DNA from: Acanthosoma haemorrhoidale
Taxonomy: Eukaryota; Arthropoda; Insecta; Hemiptera; Acanthosomatidae
Assembly (NCBI GenBank): GCA_930367205.1
Contig: OV884011.1
Coordinates: forward strand, 114,821,866-114,885,865
Direction: 5' to 3'
Length of the DNA: 64,000 nucleotides
The translations under genes and the position numbers were made by a program. Below the pieces are notes generated by a model that saw nothing but the letters and a program-made list of their open reading frames with translations, was not told the origin of the DNA and made no database searches. Of the stretch, positions 12,738 to 25,079 are shown piece after piece; positions within the stretch are counted from its first letter, which is position 1, and each line of letters opens with the position of its first letter.

Positions 12738-13386
12738 TTTTTTTTTTTTTTAACAACTTTATTATGATGAAATTACAATATGCCTTTACTTAATAGGCAA
12801 TAAATAATTGAGATAAGTGTTTTCATTCATACCATATTTACAATTCATCATTCGCTCGCACATTCATACAATATTTATAAACAGCCCAGGGGCCCCCCAA
12901 GTCCACACGGTTGTTGCCTCCCTCGCAAGCGAAAGAGGAAGCGGAGTCCTGGGAAGTCCCCCACGTTCCCCCACCAGCCACGCCACCGGATACGAGCCAG
13001 TGGAGGCTGACGAAGAGTGCGAGAGCCACATACACTCAGGACATGATTGGAGAAACTGGCCATTGCCAGGACTCCCACTGTTGCGCATTTATAGTAGGTC
13101 ACGAGGCCACTGCCGTTTCAGTCTCCGAGGTGGATTATAGGGATGAGTGGAGCAGTGCAATGACTGTGCTATGGGATTAGGATGGCTGGATAGGTTATTA
13201 TGAAATTTCATGAATTTGGAAGGGATGAGTTCAAGAATGTAGGGTATATTAAGATCATTATGAAGGGTTTTGTTGGTGACGTAATAGGGGGCATTTACTA
13301 TTGTTCTCAGGACCTTTGATTGAAAGGATTGGATGCGCTTGTTGTTCGACTTTTTTGCTGTCCCCCATAGCTCTATATCGTCTTAA
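12738..13386 (-). pseudogene. LINE-B 3' end: ORF2 C-terminus plus 3' UTR, 5'-truncated
   Basis: Read on the minus strand, the piece begins abruptly at about 13386 inside the C-terminal part of a Jockey-type ORF2. It ends in a poly(A) tract (T-run 12738-12751 on the plus strand). The region 13141-13386 closely matches 53206-53450 of the larger LINE-B copy. The C-terminal residues PPRRLKRQWPRDLL are followed by a TAA stop at 13089-13091; a basic WPRDL-like end is usual in this kind of LINE protein. The roughly 340-base 3' UTR contains a GC-rich block (12880-13080), then the conserved 3' terminal part with the aggcaataaata motif. The coding part carries frameshifts. It is a typical dead, 5'-truncated retroposed copy. 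Confidence 0.85.
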
Positions 13387-13787
13387 TTACTGATCCTAAA
13401 ATATGATTCTATGTTTATATATTACTTGATCTACGAATTTCAGAAGGAACATGAAGTAAAGTATCGTTATGGGTCGACAACTTATCCGGCGTTCCACGGG
13501 GTAATAATAAGTTCACTCTAACTCCAAATCTAAATCAACACTGTGAATTGCATAATTTTATCATCATTATTAAAGTATCATCGTATTTATTCTGATTATT
13601 CGTTTTGTGGCATTGAAGGTCATTGATGTCCGCAGACATAATTTTCTTTATAATAGTGAGGTTTCTAAAAAGTTCTTTATTTTAAATACTTTTCAAAACA
13701 ATAATAACAACAATCCGTAAAAAATTGACTCTATTTGAAAAAAAGACTATAATTTTAAAAAAATCTTTCGAAAAGAATAATCATTAA

Positions 13788-13990
13788 TTTTTCTTTATTT
13801 TTTTTCTTTAGCCCTAGCTCTCAAACTTATAAAAAATGGGATGTGGGAAAAATAAAAGGAAATTATTTTGGATTGATCGGTGCCTTTCACTAAGGGGAGT
13901 CCTATTTGAAGGATGTATGTGAAAGATATGAGGTGTGGGATGCATAAAGGAGGCGGGTGGGTTCGGGAAGGTAGTGAGTGTCTACCTATG
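13788..13990 (-). mobile_element. LINE-C 3' tail, tail-only copy
   Basis: The minus-strand 3' UTR of LINE-C ends in a poly(A) tract (T-run from 13788). Shared landmarks with 22537-22740 and 23414-23600 are gccctagctctcaaactta, the block gggaaaaataaaagga, cctttcact-agggg-agtcctattt, and a g-gtagtgag-gt-ac block. No coding sequence remains. Confidence 0.8.
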
Positions 13991-14700
13991 GTAATCATTA
14001 ATTTTTGAATGATTAATAATTAATTATTGGGATCATTTACAGGTATACAGGAATGGGATATACGTATGTACATTTAACAAACTTCTTTTGCACATTTTCG
14101 CTATGATAATTTACTTATCGGCATATTTCATTATATTTTAGACTGTTTTAGTATGTTTACTTCAAGAAAAAGATTTCCGTTTTTTTTATTAAAATATATC
14201 ATCAAGAGGAACCTGGTAGGCTGGTGTTGCTAAGGGTTAGTACCTTTAGAACGATGTGTAAGCGGACATTTAAGCTCTTTCTGTTGAGACGTTAGGAGGC
14301 TTTTCCTATTTGGTATTCTTTGATGTAAAGAATCGGGGAATTTTAACATCGTTTTCGCTCATACATTAATCATGAGTGGAAATAAATTATGTGCAGAATT
14401 TGGTTCCGATCTATATAATAGTCAAGGCGACCATAGAGACACGAATAAACTAACTCTTTATAGATATTGATAGGTTTTGTATATACATATTCGAGATATT
14501 TTAATACCGGGAACCGTATCAACTGAATCAATTGAATATAAATTTAAGTAGGCTTTTAGAGATATTGGCTAGATCATATAATGAATACCATACCAAATTC
14601 CTTGATTTAGTTGATTAAACAATTTTCTTGATTTGATTTACTTTGATTACCCGTGGCTGATTGAGGTACTTAGACTGAAGTTTAACTCTACGCTTGATCG
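13991..14700. other. No recognised gene
   Basis: AT-rich spacer between the LINE-C and LINE-A tails. No coding motif, inverted repeat of note or RNA gene was seen. Confidence 0.45.
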
Positions 14701-14825
14701 TTTTTTTTTGTTTTTTTTAAATTTCAAAACCCCTTTTATTTTATACATTTTTGCAAACAATGAACAAGATTTTACAATTTTCTCCTCGTGCTGCATACGC
14801 AGATGCATTGATCGTTGGTTTGAAG
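14701..14825 (-). mobile_element. LINE-A 3' tail, tail-only copy
   Basis: On the minus strand this is the last 100-odd bases of LINE-A: tgcatctgcgtatgcagc, gaggagaaaattgtaaaat, cttgttcattg, aataaaaggggttttgaaat and then poly(A). The same series ends the LINE-A copy at 50990-51135, and also appears at 26120-26240 and 26337-26440. Confidence 0.8.
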
Positions 14826-16853
14826 ATCTCCTAGCCCTTGAGAAAGAAGAGACTCGGAGACACATAGAGATTATGTCTGGAGAAATTGCCAGTATAATAT
14901 CCTAACATTTTCCCTGCAATGGATAGTGGTTATCTTTTGTGCAGTAAAGGTCACGGCCTATTCACAAACGGCTAGAGATAATCATTTCAGATAATGGGAG
15001 ATAGTGAGAGCTTCTGCGAACCGGTGTGAGAGAGTTAGATAGCAAAGTTCGTTTCCGTCTTCAGTGTTAGTTACAATTGAAAAGAACTACACCAAGAAGA
15101 GATGCTTAAATGCATTTAACACTTATCCCTAGATAGGTCAAACCGTCCAGTTTATATGTCCTCCGTTATGAGATTGGCTTTCCGACTACAGGATAAACAT
15201 TCTATAATGGTTGGGAGAATCAACCTTAAATCTATAAAATAATTCAGTGGATATCTCAGCATGCCGTGTCAAGCAAGCCAGGATTCGTTTAGAAATTGAT
15301 GATCGTAAAAATAAATGCTATCGAATTACTGCTTTAAATTATACCATTTGCAATAATTGGAGTAATGGAACGGCTTTTATGATTGATCGGGTTGTACCGC
15401 TTTTAAATTATCTGGATTTTATGACAGCGTGGTTGAATTTATCAATATCACAAACGGACATTGAGAAATGGTAATAAGAGGTAGTGGTAAGGTGTTCTCC
15501 CATCGCTCAGAAAGGCGACGACAAATACCTTCACTGTAAGACGGTTGCTACAAATTAGCTCGATATTTCAGCGGGCAGGTAGGCGAGGGTAAGTGGGAGC
15601 GACCACGTGATGGAGGAGCAGGTAAGCAGGTTTTCCTTCACGCACAAGGAGGCAAATTGGTGCATGTCGAGCTTTCCCTTAAGTTTTTGCATTCATCCGC
15701 CTAGTGCTAAAAACCTCCAGCCCCTCCCCCCAGGAAACAGCGTATGCAGCCTACATTACGGTTTTACGTGTGCCCTGTTTTCTTAGTAAATTTTCTGTAC
15801 CATGACGGGTAAGTAAAGAAGCAATATCAAAAGATTCTGATACTCACAGTACTCATCGTGAGTTTCTCACATATATATTTACTGTAGTTTATCATGTGAT
15901 TTTACTCGATGATGGATTTAACACCTTTAGTTTAGCCTACTCAGGCATCCTCAGGACTGCAATGCAGAGAAGAAGCATACATTTAGGTATATAGAAGACA
16001 ATTACATAAAAAACATTTAACTTAATAAGGTTGCATAGATGAAATGGTTAACTTTTACTGAAAAAAATAATAAACTTTTAGAATGGTAAATCAATATTAG
16101 ATTAAACAAAATTATTGTTAATAAAAAAAAACATTTAGAAACCTAAGGTATGTGAAAAACGAATTCGCATGATTTAGAATTGAAGTGTTGGGGGATAAAT
16201 TTGGATGAAATAGTAAAATCAACTTAGCCAAGTAAAATCATAATTACCTCATAATTAATTAATAATTACATTTACATAATTAATCCTCAAGAATGCCTTC
16301 AAATATTTTTTATAAAAAAACAACAAAATCACAAAAAAAATTCAAACATACAAAACAAACAGTACAAATCAAGGAAACACTTTCCATGGTACGGTAATTC
16401 TGATTTTTTAATGATACATGAGAGTTGTTATAATTTATTTTACCTTATTTATTAGGGGGGATTATGAACTCCAAAAAAATTAAATTGAAAATTTCCCCAC
16501 GCATCAAACTGATAAAGTTTATTTAAATGTAACAGATGAAAGCGAACTGTGGAGAGACAATAATAAAACACAGGGAATTCGTAATGTCCCTAAGCGAGCC
16601 GTTTCTGAAGCAGTGAGGGAAAATGTAAATTGTATTATAAACAAGTTCAAAGGCCATTTCTGATAACCTTTTAACTGTTAGCTTAAATTGGAATATGATT
16701 CTCAGTAACAGTTTCAATTGAAAAATTGGGCATGTTCATCCATATCCATCAACACTTTTTTTTAGGAATCCAAAAAAAAAAAAAATATATTAAATCAGGT
16801 TTGACGTATAACACAAAGATTTCAGTGGCTTTTAATCCTCCAAAGTCCTAATA
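14826..16853. other. No recognised gene
   Basis: The frames in 14826-14905 and 15247-15474 are short and unrecognised. A GC-richer block (15480-15780) has no motif I know. The rest is AT-rich. Confidence 0.45.
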
Positions 16854-16949
16854 CATAGGTGGTCGGAAAAAATTTCCGACCTCAACATGAAGATGATAAT
16901 AAAATAAATAAAAGCTTTGTTAGGTCGGAAACTTTTCAGACCACCCTCG
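16854..16949. mobile_element. 96-bp MITE-like inverted-repeat element
   Basis: The ends are near-perfect inverted repeats. The left arm reads ggtggtcggaaaaaatttcc; the right arm, read inward on the minus strand, gives gggtggtctgaaaagtttcc. Both continue as gacct-aac. About 35 bp of AT-rich DNA lies between the arms. A TA dinucleotide flanks both ends (16852-16853 and 16950-16951), the target duplication typical of Tc1/mariner elements. It has no coding capacity. A fold-back element or a simple hairpin is the alternative. Confidence 0.7.
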
Positions 16950-17477
16950 TACGTATTATTTATCAGTTACTTATATTAAATTTGATATTATACTCAAAAC
17001 GATAGGAAAGTATTTATTTTTTAATTATTTCGTTGGATTGACTAATGACCATTCGTAACTTTTTCATTTGGTAAATTTTATTTTGTGCATCTATGGAGTA
17101 TCAATTTAAATTTCCACTCAAAACATCTCCACGGCTCTTCGTGAAACAAGGTTTGCGAATACAATTTACATGATTGTTTTGGTGTCCTTTGTTTTACCAT
17201 TAACCACATGAGACATATTATTATTATGAATTTAACACTTTCTTTGATTAGTCCCGAAATATTGACTTATTTTGACCATTAGTCAAGGGTTGACGTGAGA
17301 TTGTTCATTGTGAATTTTCAAACTATGCTGGCAAAAAGTGTTGCTTGTTGAGCCCTGCCTCTCTAGATTTTAGGGTGTCCTCCTCGATCATACTATTACA
17401 GAAAATGGTGGAGAAAATTCAACAACTCCTTAACCTATATAGTTAGCCTAATAATTAGCCTCAATTATTTACCATAT

Positions 17478-17555
17478 GAATGAGCGGGTGAATGAAAATT
17501 GTAAATATGTGAAAATTGTATATTGCCTAATAAGGCAGATTGTAATTTAATGACA
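17478..17555 (+). mobile_element. LINE-B 3' tail, tail-only copy
   Basis: It contains tattgcctaataaggcagat followed by tgtaatttaatgacaataa, the 3' end shared by 37698-37778 and 41637-41866 (plus) and, reverse complemented, by 12738, 22285 and 57659. Upstream is the partial match gaatgagcgggtgaatg. It is under 80 bp long. Confidence 0.7.
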
Positions 17556-17813
17556 ATAAGAGCTAAATTCTTTTACTGAACATGACATAAAAATGATTAT
17601 TTTTTAATACCAAAGAAATGATTTTTCCTATTACCTAATTAGTGGCATTTGATATTGTTATATGTAGATGGTAGTGGTTTTGTTGTCGTCAAGGCATTAG
17701 GTAGGACGACTATGTAAAATTTATAAAATGTCTAAGTGAATCTTATAAGGGTTACTGATTATCAGGATTTTGAAACTATTTTTGCTAAATTTCTTAATCT
17801 TCACTTGAACGAT

Positions 17814-17964
17814 GGCACCCGATATCCTACGAGGGACACCCCATTTCAGTGTAGCGTGACCTGCCCATCTATCGGGTGGCCAAATAAATAATGGGCCAAG
17901 CTAATCTTACCTTGGATAAGCCCAACAGCTTGGTACCGTTAAACCCAAACGTGGGGGGTTTAAC
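17814..17964. repeat. Paired inverted repeats in a GC-richer patch
   Basis: Two inverted repeats are visible. The first is ggcacccgata (17814-17824) against tatcgggtggcc (17870-17881), with one bulge. The second is GTTAAACCC (17938-17946) against GGGTTTAAC (17956-17964), a perfect 9-bp stem with a 9-base loop; around it cccaacagcttgg and ccgttggctttggg extend the symmetry loosely. The patch stands out from its AT-rich surroundings. It may be the remains of a small transposon, but no target duplication was found. Confidence 0.55.
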
Positions 17965-17990
17965 CACCGTTGGCTTTGGGGAACGAAAGT

Positions 17991-20900
17991 TTCTCTCTAT
18001 ACAAAATTTGTATGATGTAATATTTTGCCTTTGTCAATCAGGTATTTAATATGAGCCAAACTGTTTATTATCAAAGATAAAAGTTTCTATTTTGGAGAGC
18101 GGTGTATATCAATATATTGTTGAACTTCATACAGTATAGTCTTGAAAAGGGTTTCGTCATACGATTGTCAGAGCTGGACGCAGGACATACATACTTTGGT
18201 CGGGATCCCTAGGACCTTAAAGCATAATCGAACGTAAATAATCAAGCACACATGCATTAAACCTTTTCTAATAATTTCTCCTGAAATTATCATTGAACAT
18301 AATAACATGTAAAACAAAAATTGAGTCTGAACATTTGTAATTCATAAATAATTTTATTGTATCGCCATTTTGTTTCATTATAGCTGATCTAAGTCAGTAA
18401 CTTTACTTGGAGTTACATGTAAGTTTTTATGTCAGTATACACAGGTTATAATAGTCGTGTAAAAAAAATTCATTTTGTAAGTTAAGATATTGTGAGGAGC
18501 TCAGGTAAACTGTTAGTAAATAAAAATGTTGGTTTTATATTACAACGAACACGTGCACTGTACAACGTATTATCAGAATTGATTTTAGTTTCAATAATAT
18601 TTTTTGATAATTAATAAAAAAAAACTTTATTCAACAGGTCATCGATAACGATAAATAAACGTTAATATAATACACATATAGCAAAAATAATTATAAACAG
18701 TACAAAAATAACTAATAATAAAAACAACATACACTATTAGTGTACAAAAACCTGACTAATTACAAATATAATCATTGTTCACTATTCCCAACTAATTCAG
18801 TATAAATGACTTTGATATGTACTTCGACTTAGGTTAGCCCTAAAAAAATAATAATCCAGACTCTGAAATATGAGGTTCTTTTCTAGGGCTAACTACCTTT
18901 TGGCAATTTTAATGACTATCCGGGCAAGATGGGACCCGTCATGAAACGGAAATCTATTTTCTCAAGACTACTAAAATACAAATGAGCTGCATAACAATAA
19001 CAAGTTTGTTATTTATCTATGGTATTTATTATTCTCAAAATTGAACATTGGTAGCGATTATATGTAACAAATAAATAAAAAGGATTCTTATCAGACTTAA
19101 CTGCAGTTAGGCTGTATTGCCCCACTTTAACTTAATCAAGCAACAAGCAGCCTTGATTACGGGATACTGGTTTATTCTCCAAGTTAGTTAAGTGGAGGGG
19201 CTTAAGTCTATTAATGGCTCAACTTGTATTATTCATGCCCACTATGCTAACCCTCATGTAATCCGGTCAGGATTGAATTTCACTACAGGTGTGGGTCGTG
19301 ATACTTTGCTTAATTTTATCTATGATAATTAATTTATTTATATTTTCGATAAAACATTAATGATATGACAAAATAAACGATTCTCTAAGGTATAAACTGC
19401 TTGAAACCATTATATAATGGTTCCTAAGGTTGTGATTAAAAGCCATAGATAGCAACTTGTATTTAAGGGAATAATTTAAAATTTATTAATGCTCTCTCTG
19501 TCTCAGGGAGACAGGAGAATAACTCTAATCTGACTTTTCTAAACGATGGAAGAGCATAGACAATCGGTTAAGGTTGAGGAAGACAAAAAAAGGAAAGTTC
19601 TTTCTAGGTAGGTCCTAACACTTTCACATTATAAAATAACTTTAACGTGATTTTTTAAAAGATGACTAAATGGCTAGGTATAATGGGCACACGTAGAGAG
19701 AAATGATAGAGCACCCTTGGAAAACTTATATTTCGGGGTGAAACACAAAGCGTTTCCCGAACCGAAATGCTTCAAATTTCGAGGATCGATGCTTTAGGTG
19801 AAAGTGTTTGGAAAGACCTATGTACTTAACTCCGGGAACACTTTCATTAAAACGTTTTTTGCTTAATTCTAGCGATACCCAGAAAAAGTGCACGGTTTTT
19901 TATATTGTTTCCTAAGTAGAATAACTCTGTACTGTGGGTGTCTAATGGGGTCTACGCTTATTTATAAGGATTCAATTCGTTATGTGCCATACAATTTGAA
20001 TAATCATCCCAATTCAATTTTTATTGCAATTTCGATAACGCAAATCATCAGAAAGAAATAAAATATCGATCGAGATATAAGCCGATCGAGTCAATGAACT
20101 TTACCACTGTGTGCAGTTATCATATTTATTATTTCCTCATTATTTTAAAATTCAAAACTACATCTTATACAGTTTGATCTGACACCCCAACAGACTTGGT
20201 ATCCTTTAAAGAGTTAGTTAAAGAACGACGTCCAGAAACCAATAATGGTTCTGATGAACAATACCAAATGTTCGATGAAGAAAATAATCAAACCCAGCTG
20301 GAACCACGATAAAGCTACTTATTCCTGAATTCAAACATTAAACATTCCTGATTAAATCCGCTAAACAATTGAAAACCTGGCCAGTTTTAGGACCGTGGCA
20401 CAGATAAGGTTTTTAAACGCGCGATGCTGCTGTGGTGCCGTAATTACGGCTCCAAGTGCCCAGGATATAAAAGAGTAGTACACAAATAACTCTAGGGAAG
20501 TTGCGGTGACGTACTCCATCAAGCGGTCGTTTTTTGTATTGATTAATTGATGTATCAAGTATCGTCTATTTGGTTTTAAAATATATATTTTCTACACTAG
20601 GTATTTGGTAGATCTATTGATGGCATCCATTTGTGTACTATCGTCAATTCCCTTGTCTGTATTAAATTGCTACGTACATTTAACTACCGTTGCTACGTTC
20701 GGCGTATGGTGGGTTCTTTTTATTTTAGTTTAATTAGAATATTTAATTTTTAGGAATGCCAGTTATTCAACTACTGACAGATTTTATTCCTCAAATATTC
20801 AGCGCATTGCATTAGCGTAAAGTCGTACAAAATTGTACCTTACGTAAATATTTAAATCACTAACTATTGGTCCCAATTGATTCTAAACCCAAAGTAATCT

Positions 20901-21103
20901 ACCTTATTAAACGTGGTCATAAAAATGGAAGGCATTCAATGGTAAATTTGAATTTTATAGACAAAATGTTTAATTAACCAAAAACAACAAAATATTAAAA
21001 TGTTTTAACGAGGAATGACTGATTTTGCTATTAATTCAAAATGATGAACAGATTACATCTATTTTACTAGCTATAAATAAAGCTTAAATCTTACTAGTGT
21101 ACA
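17991..21103. other. No recognised gene
   Basis: AT-rich DNA. The poly(A)-like start at 18615 (aaaaaaaaactttattcaac) could be the 3' end of a minus-strand retroposon, but its upstream part (18640-18960) matches nothing else in the window. A perfect 12-bp palindrome, ccgtaattacgg, lies near 20437. No coding motif was seen. Confidence 0.4.
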
Positions 21104-21505
21104 TTGGTCTCTTCAATCGGATGTAGAAGCAACCTCAAAGCCAAGAGCTGCCAAGACTGGGATACCTTCAGGCAGCTTCACCTCAAAGCTGTCCCCCCTT
21201 CAGAGCGACTAAGTGACTCTGAACATTTTAGCAACTCAGCGAGTTTCGCCAGATTCTTGACCCGACGTATATATTTTCTCGTCATTGACCGAATCTACCG
21301 CTCTTCAACAGAAGGCTTTTTTCTTTATCGCCCTTTGTGTTGGTATATCTATTTTCACTCCATCTTGCTAGAGGGTTACTTAGCCACCACTATCACAACA
21401 TATGGGGTAGGTACATCGGTCGACTTATATCAAAAGATGGGTTTATGGCATGCCGACAGTCGGCATTCAACACTCTGGCCTCAGTTCCTTAACGCTATTT
21501 ATTAA
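21104..21505 (+). other. Unassigned open frame, 133 codons, no ATG start
   Basis: A 133-codon open stretch begins at a TTG and ends in a TAA. It is longer than most chance frames here and the region is somewhat GC-richer, but the translation shows no domain, signal peptide or repeat that I recognise. It may be an exon, a decayed transposon fragment or chance. No neighbouring feature supports any function. Confidence 0.15.
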
Positions 21506-22127
21506 TTGTTCACTACATTGAGCATATAACATCGTGTGTGTACAACGGTCCTTAAATGTCACCGAAACGACACCTGTTTTAAAATCGTCAGATTCTAGAA
21601 AAACAAATCAAGAAGCACCTAACTGATCTAATTTCTGAGACAACTGTAACATTTATTTAACTATCCCATAAAACTTTAAACTACGTCAACAATAAGCTGA
21701 AAAAGTAATATGCTTATTGTTTCGAATAGACGGATAAACATGGTACGTTCTGACAAGGTGGAAGATTATGTCGTTTGTGTAGAAAGTATTACAATTTTGA
21801 AAATGTATACTTGTATTTTTTACCGAGTTACTAATAATGGTACAGATGTGTAAACTAAGGCAATCGAGTGGAACCCCTTCTAACAACAACGAGCTGTATA
21901 ATATTTTCACTAGCACGGACGCAGGTAGTAAAATAAGCCATTCTAAGGAGCGGTCCGGTATCTTCATGAACATAAATTTTCGAGAATGGTACAGATTGCT
22001 TCATTCATAATAATGGGGGAGGAGATGCTGCCTAGACCAGGCGGCACAGCTCTGCAATTAACGTCTCCGACCCACTTCAAGGTGGAGATGTATCTCTCTC
22101 CTATCTCCGCTCTTGTCTGGTGGCAAT

Positions 22128-22192
22128 CCCCCCCCCCCGTTCATTCTCTCTCTCTTTCTCTCTCTCTGTTTCTCTCTCTCTCTCTCTTTCAT
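22128..22192. repeat. C-run followed by (TC)n microsatellite
   Basis: A run of about 11 C residues at 22128-22138 is followed within a few bases by an interrupted (TC)n tract to about 22190, with ttt and gtt interruptions. Confidence 0.9.
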
Positions 22193-22274
22193 TTATTAGC
22201 ATACGGAAAGGATGGAAAGGGAGACCAGAATGTAAGTTCAGATAGCGGGAGTCGGCTCATTCTTGAATGAATGG

Positions 22275-22500
22275 GATGTGATATAATTACAATCTTCATT
22301 ATTGAGCAATAAGTTATTGTGATAAATGTTCTCATTCATACCATATTTCCAGTTTAATTTACTCGCTCATTCATACAGTACTTACAGTCCAAAGACCACC
22401 CAAATCCAAAGGAGGTTGTCACCTCCCTCGGATGCAATAGAGGAAGCGGAGTTTTGGGAAGTCCCCCACGCTCCTCCGTCAGCCGCGTCACCGGATTAGA
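22275..22500 (-). mobile_element. LINE-B 3' UTR copy, 5'-truncated
   Basis: On the minus strand this copies the LINE-B 3' UTR seen at 12738-13030. It includes the GC-rich block (cctccctcggatgcaatagagg then agcggagttttgggaagtcc on the plus strand), the cattcataccatattt block, and the terminal caataagttattg region. The match to the canonical tail is worn. It ends about 40 bp from the 3' end of the adjacent LINE-C copy. Confidence 0.8.
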
Positions 22501-22536
22501 TCAGTATATTATATCGCATTGTATCATATTATACAA

Positions 22537-23405
22537 TTTTTTTTTTCCTCAGCTCTCAAACTTTAAAAATGTAGGATAGGGAAACATAAAGTAAAATTTA
22601 TTTAGAGTGAACGGATCCTTTTACTAGGTGGACCTATTTAAAGGTTGGGTGAAGGAAATAAGGAGTGTGGAAGACCTCGGGTAGAGGTGTAAATGTCACG
22701 GTGCAGTGGTGAGAGTCCACTGATGGGTGAGGCTTGAGTCTGCCTAGGCATGTGGCGGCTCATTCAGTTGGATAGCAGTGGTGGGTGCCCGTTAGGGCCT
22801 TGTTGGTTGGTCAAAGGCCGTAATGTCCACCATTTTGTCTGCTTTTCCAGACTTAGAGAGTTGCCATCTTGCATGTAGCGTGGGGGTAGCAGGTTCACGG
22901 AATAGTGCGTTTGTGCAGTTTTTCATCGAATCGAAGAACTTGATGTGTCTTCTTCTGATGGCTTCGGTGATGGTGGGGACCTCGAACTTTTCGTGGATGT
23001 CGGGAGTCTTCATTTCACGGAATGGGGTGTGCTTTAGTGCCGAACGCAGGATATTGTTCTGGAAGTGCTGGAGTGTTGTTTTGGTGCTGATATGGAGAAA
23101 TCAAAAAAGCGTAGTCCCAAACAGTAGAGCTGACCTCAGGACGCTCTGGTATATCCACAGTTTCAGCCTAAGGGAAATAGCCGGCTTGTGATGGGGTGCT
23201 GGAAAGAGTAGTAAGTCTTACGGACTCTTTTCAACTTCTTCTGCAGGTGTGTGCCGAATGTCATGTGCCTGCCTAGGTTGATTCCTAAGTAGCATATGCT
23301 ATTATCGAGTTTTCAGTCAGTCCCGTCTAAGTTGACGCTGGTTGGGAGCTTTCTTTTCCCGTGCTGGAACGAGAAGACGATCCCTTGAGTATTTATTATA
23401 GTATA
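22537..23405 (-). pseudogene. LINE-C copy 1: ORF2 C-terminal part and 3' UTR
   Basis: Minus-strand, 5'-truncated copy. In reading order it shows NTQGIVFSF near 23385, then ICYLGINLGRHM near 23290 (the YLG motif after the RT palm), LRLKLWIYQSVLRS near 23150, a QHFQNNILR-like stretch, and IHEKFEVPTI and RRHIKFFDSM near 22920-22990. The last ORF2 residues lie near 22795. A 3' UTR of about 240 bases follows, ending in poly(A) (T-run 22537-22546). At least two frameshifts or stops break it (for example after NLDGTD, and at the GTTLF stop near 23110). The 5' end abuts the poly(A) of LINE-C copy 2, so the two copies lie head to tail. It belongs to the Jockey-like group by motif order; the clade assignment is inference. 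Confidence 0.85.
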
Positions 23406-23411
23406 TATAGA

Positions 23412-24880
23412 TATTTTTTTTCCATATCTCTCAAAATAACAAAAATAGGATAAGGGAAAAATAAAAAGGATACTTATCTTGGATTGGTAATAGCCTTTCA
23501 CTTGGGGGGGGAGTCCCATTTAAGGATGTGTGTAGAGGATGAGGAGTGTGGAGGGCCTCGGGACGGTAGTGAGAGTCCACCGAGGGTTGAGCCTAGGGGT
23601 CTAGGCCATGGATCTGTAGTCGACAAGGTCGGCCTGATGTAAGTTGCCCCCGGCAGGGGCTGGCTGAGTCGGCTGGTGGCCGAGGTGTCGACCTTACCCC
23701 CCAAGCCTACGGGGGGTGTAGAGCTACCACCTTGCTACGATGGAATGCTTTCACTCAGCTGTGTGTGGGTTGGTCAGTTCCCGTCAGGGGGCGCGGGGTC
23801 GAGAAGGTCTATTTGCTTTCATGCTTCTGTGGACCAGCAGTGCTTTAATCTGACGGGTAGTGGTGGGCGTTGTTGGCCACTGAAAAGAGGATTATGGCAG
23901 TGCCGAAAGAATCGATAAATTTAATGTGCCGTCTTTTGATGAAATCTTGGATGGTGAGCACTTCGTATTTTTCATGTATTGCGGCTCCTTCCATCCTGTG
24001 GAACGGGGTGTGCGTGGGGGAGGTGCAGAGGACTCTCTTCTGAAATTGTTGGAGCCTTATTAAAGAGGGTGTTAGGTGCCTATACAACAGAGTCCCGTGC
24101 ATTAGGGCCTCAGGACACTTTGGTATATCAGCAGCTTGAGGCGTACTGATATAGCCGGCTGTAAAGTAGGTGATCGGATGTGGTGATGTCCAAGGTGGAG
24201 CACTCGGTGACTCAGTGTGGCTTCTGTGTTGGTAGTAGGTCGGGTGTAGAAGTCCTGTCGGGGTTGGCAAAGTGTCTGAAGGTATGAAGACCAGGGTGGA
24301 TAACCGTGAATGGTCTCTTGGTGATGTAGGGGCCTAGAGCGTTAGATGCCGTGCTGCTCCACCAGCTTTGGTTGGCATTCAAGTCACCCACGATGACGTG
24401 CCTTCGGTTCTGAGATATCGCAGTGAGCAGGAGCTTGTCTGAGTCGGGATTGGCTTGCGGTCTTCTGTAGATCCCTGACACTATTATGCTGTTGCTGAGT
24501 CGTAATTGGCGCGTTTCGTTGTAATGGGCGGGATCTAGGGTCAAAGGGGGGGGGGGTAGGAGTTTTCAGGGTACGCCGTGCTTCACTAACACTACCACTC
24601 CTCCTGAGGTTGTTTCAGTGTCCTGGCGGTAAGCAGTATATCTCAGGAATCGGCAGAAATGTATCTTCTTCAAACGGGTGTCTGTAAGGACAGTGACGTG
24701 TGGCGAGTGGCACCGTAGAAGCGTCTCTTCGCCGGCTTGTTTGGACCGAAGGCCACAACCATTGTAATTTAAAATTACATGGCCGATCAGTTGGATGCCC
24801 TGTCCAGCCGTGCTAAGACCCTCTATACCAGTCCGGTTAGCTTGGAGGTCAGCTGGTTCATCGCTGTGAGTATGGCGCTC
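23412..24880 (-). pseudogene. LINE-C copy 2 ORF2: endonuclease fused to C-terminus, RT core missing
   Basis: Reading on the minus strand, the apurinic-type endonuclease domain runs from about 24780 to 24190. It shows LTDTRL (where an E is usual), GGVVVLVKHG, IIVSGIYRRP, VGDLNAN, TPDL and finally TSDH near 24185. Within a few bases of TSDH the sequence jumps to the post-RT part: a decayed ISVRLKLLIYQSVLRP equivalent near 24145, LQQFQKRVL, then IHEKYEVLTI and KRRHIKFIDS near 23930. The roughly 400 residues between these points in related ORF2 proteins are absent, including every RT catalytic motif. Frameshifts occur near 24240. The 3' UTR ends in poly(A) at 23414-23421. A run of 11 G residues at 24546-24556 interrupts the endonuclease. 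The copy cannot encode an RT. Confidence 0.85.
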
Positions 24881-25079
24881 ATCATTTTGACCTTGGCGTC
24901 TGTGTTAGCAGCGGGTTGAGGCAGGGGTGCTGGGATTTCTTCTGGCGCCCAGGTTTGGCCGGAAGTCACATGTGAGTAGGAGGCAGTTTGTTATGGTGGA
25001 GGGGGGGGGCTTGCAGATATGTAGCCTTTTTCGGCCCGGCTGAGATATTTTGAGCCTGGAGTCGAAGATCCATGGCCTG

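Noticed and set aside
12817..13180. Five overlapping frames of 65-107 codons on both strands
   Set aside because: They are other-frame translations of the GC-rich LINE-B 3' UTR and ORF2 end; equivalent frames are broken in the copies at 22275, 41637 and 61151.
22823..23191. A 122-codon plus-strand open frame
   Set aside because: It is antisense to the LINE-C C-terminal coding region, which explains its length.
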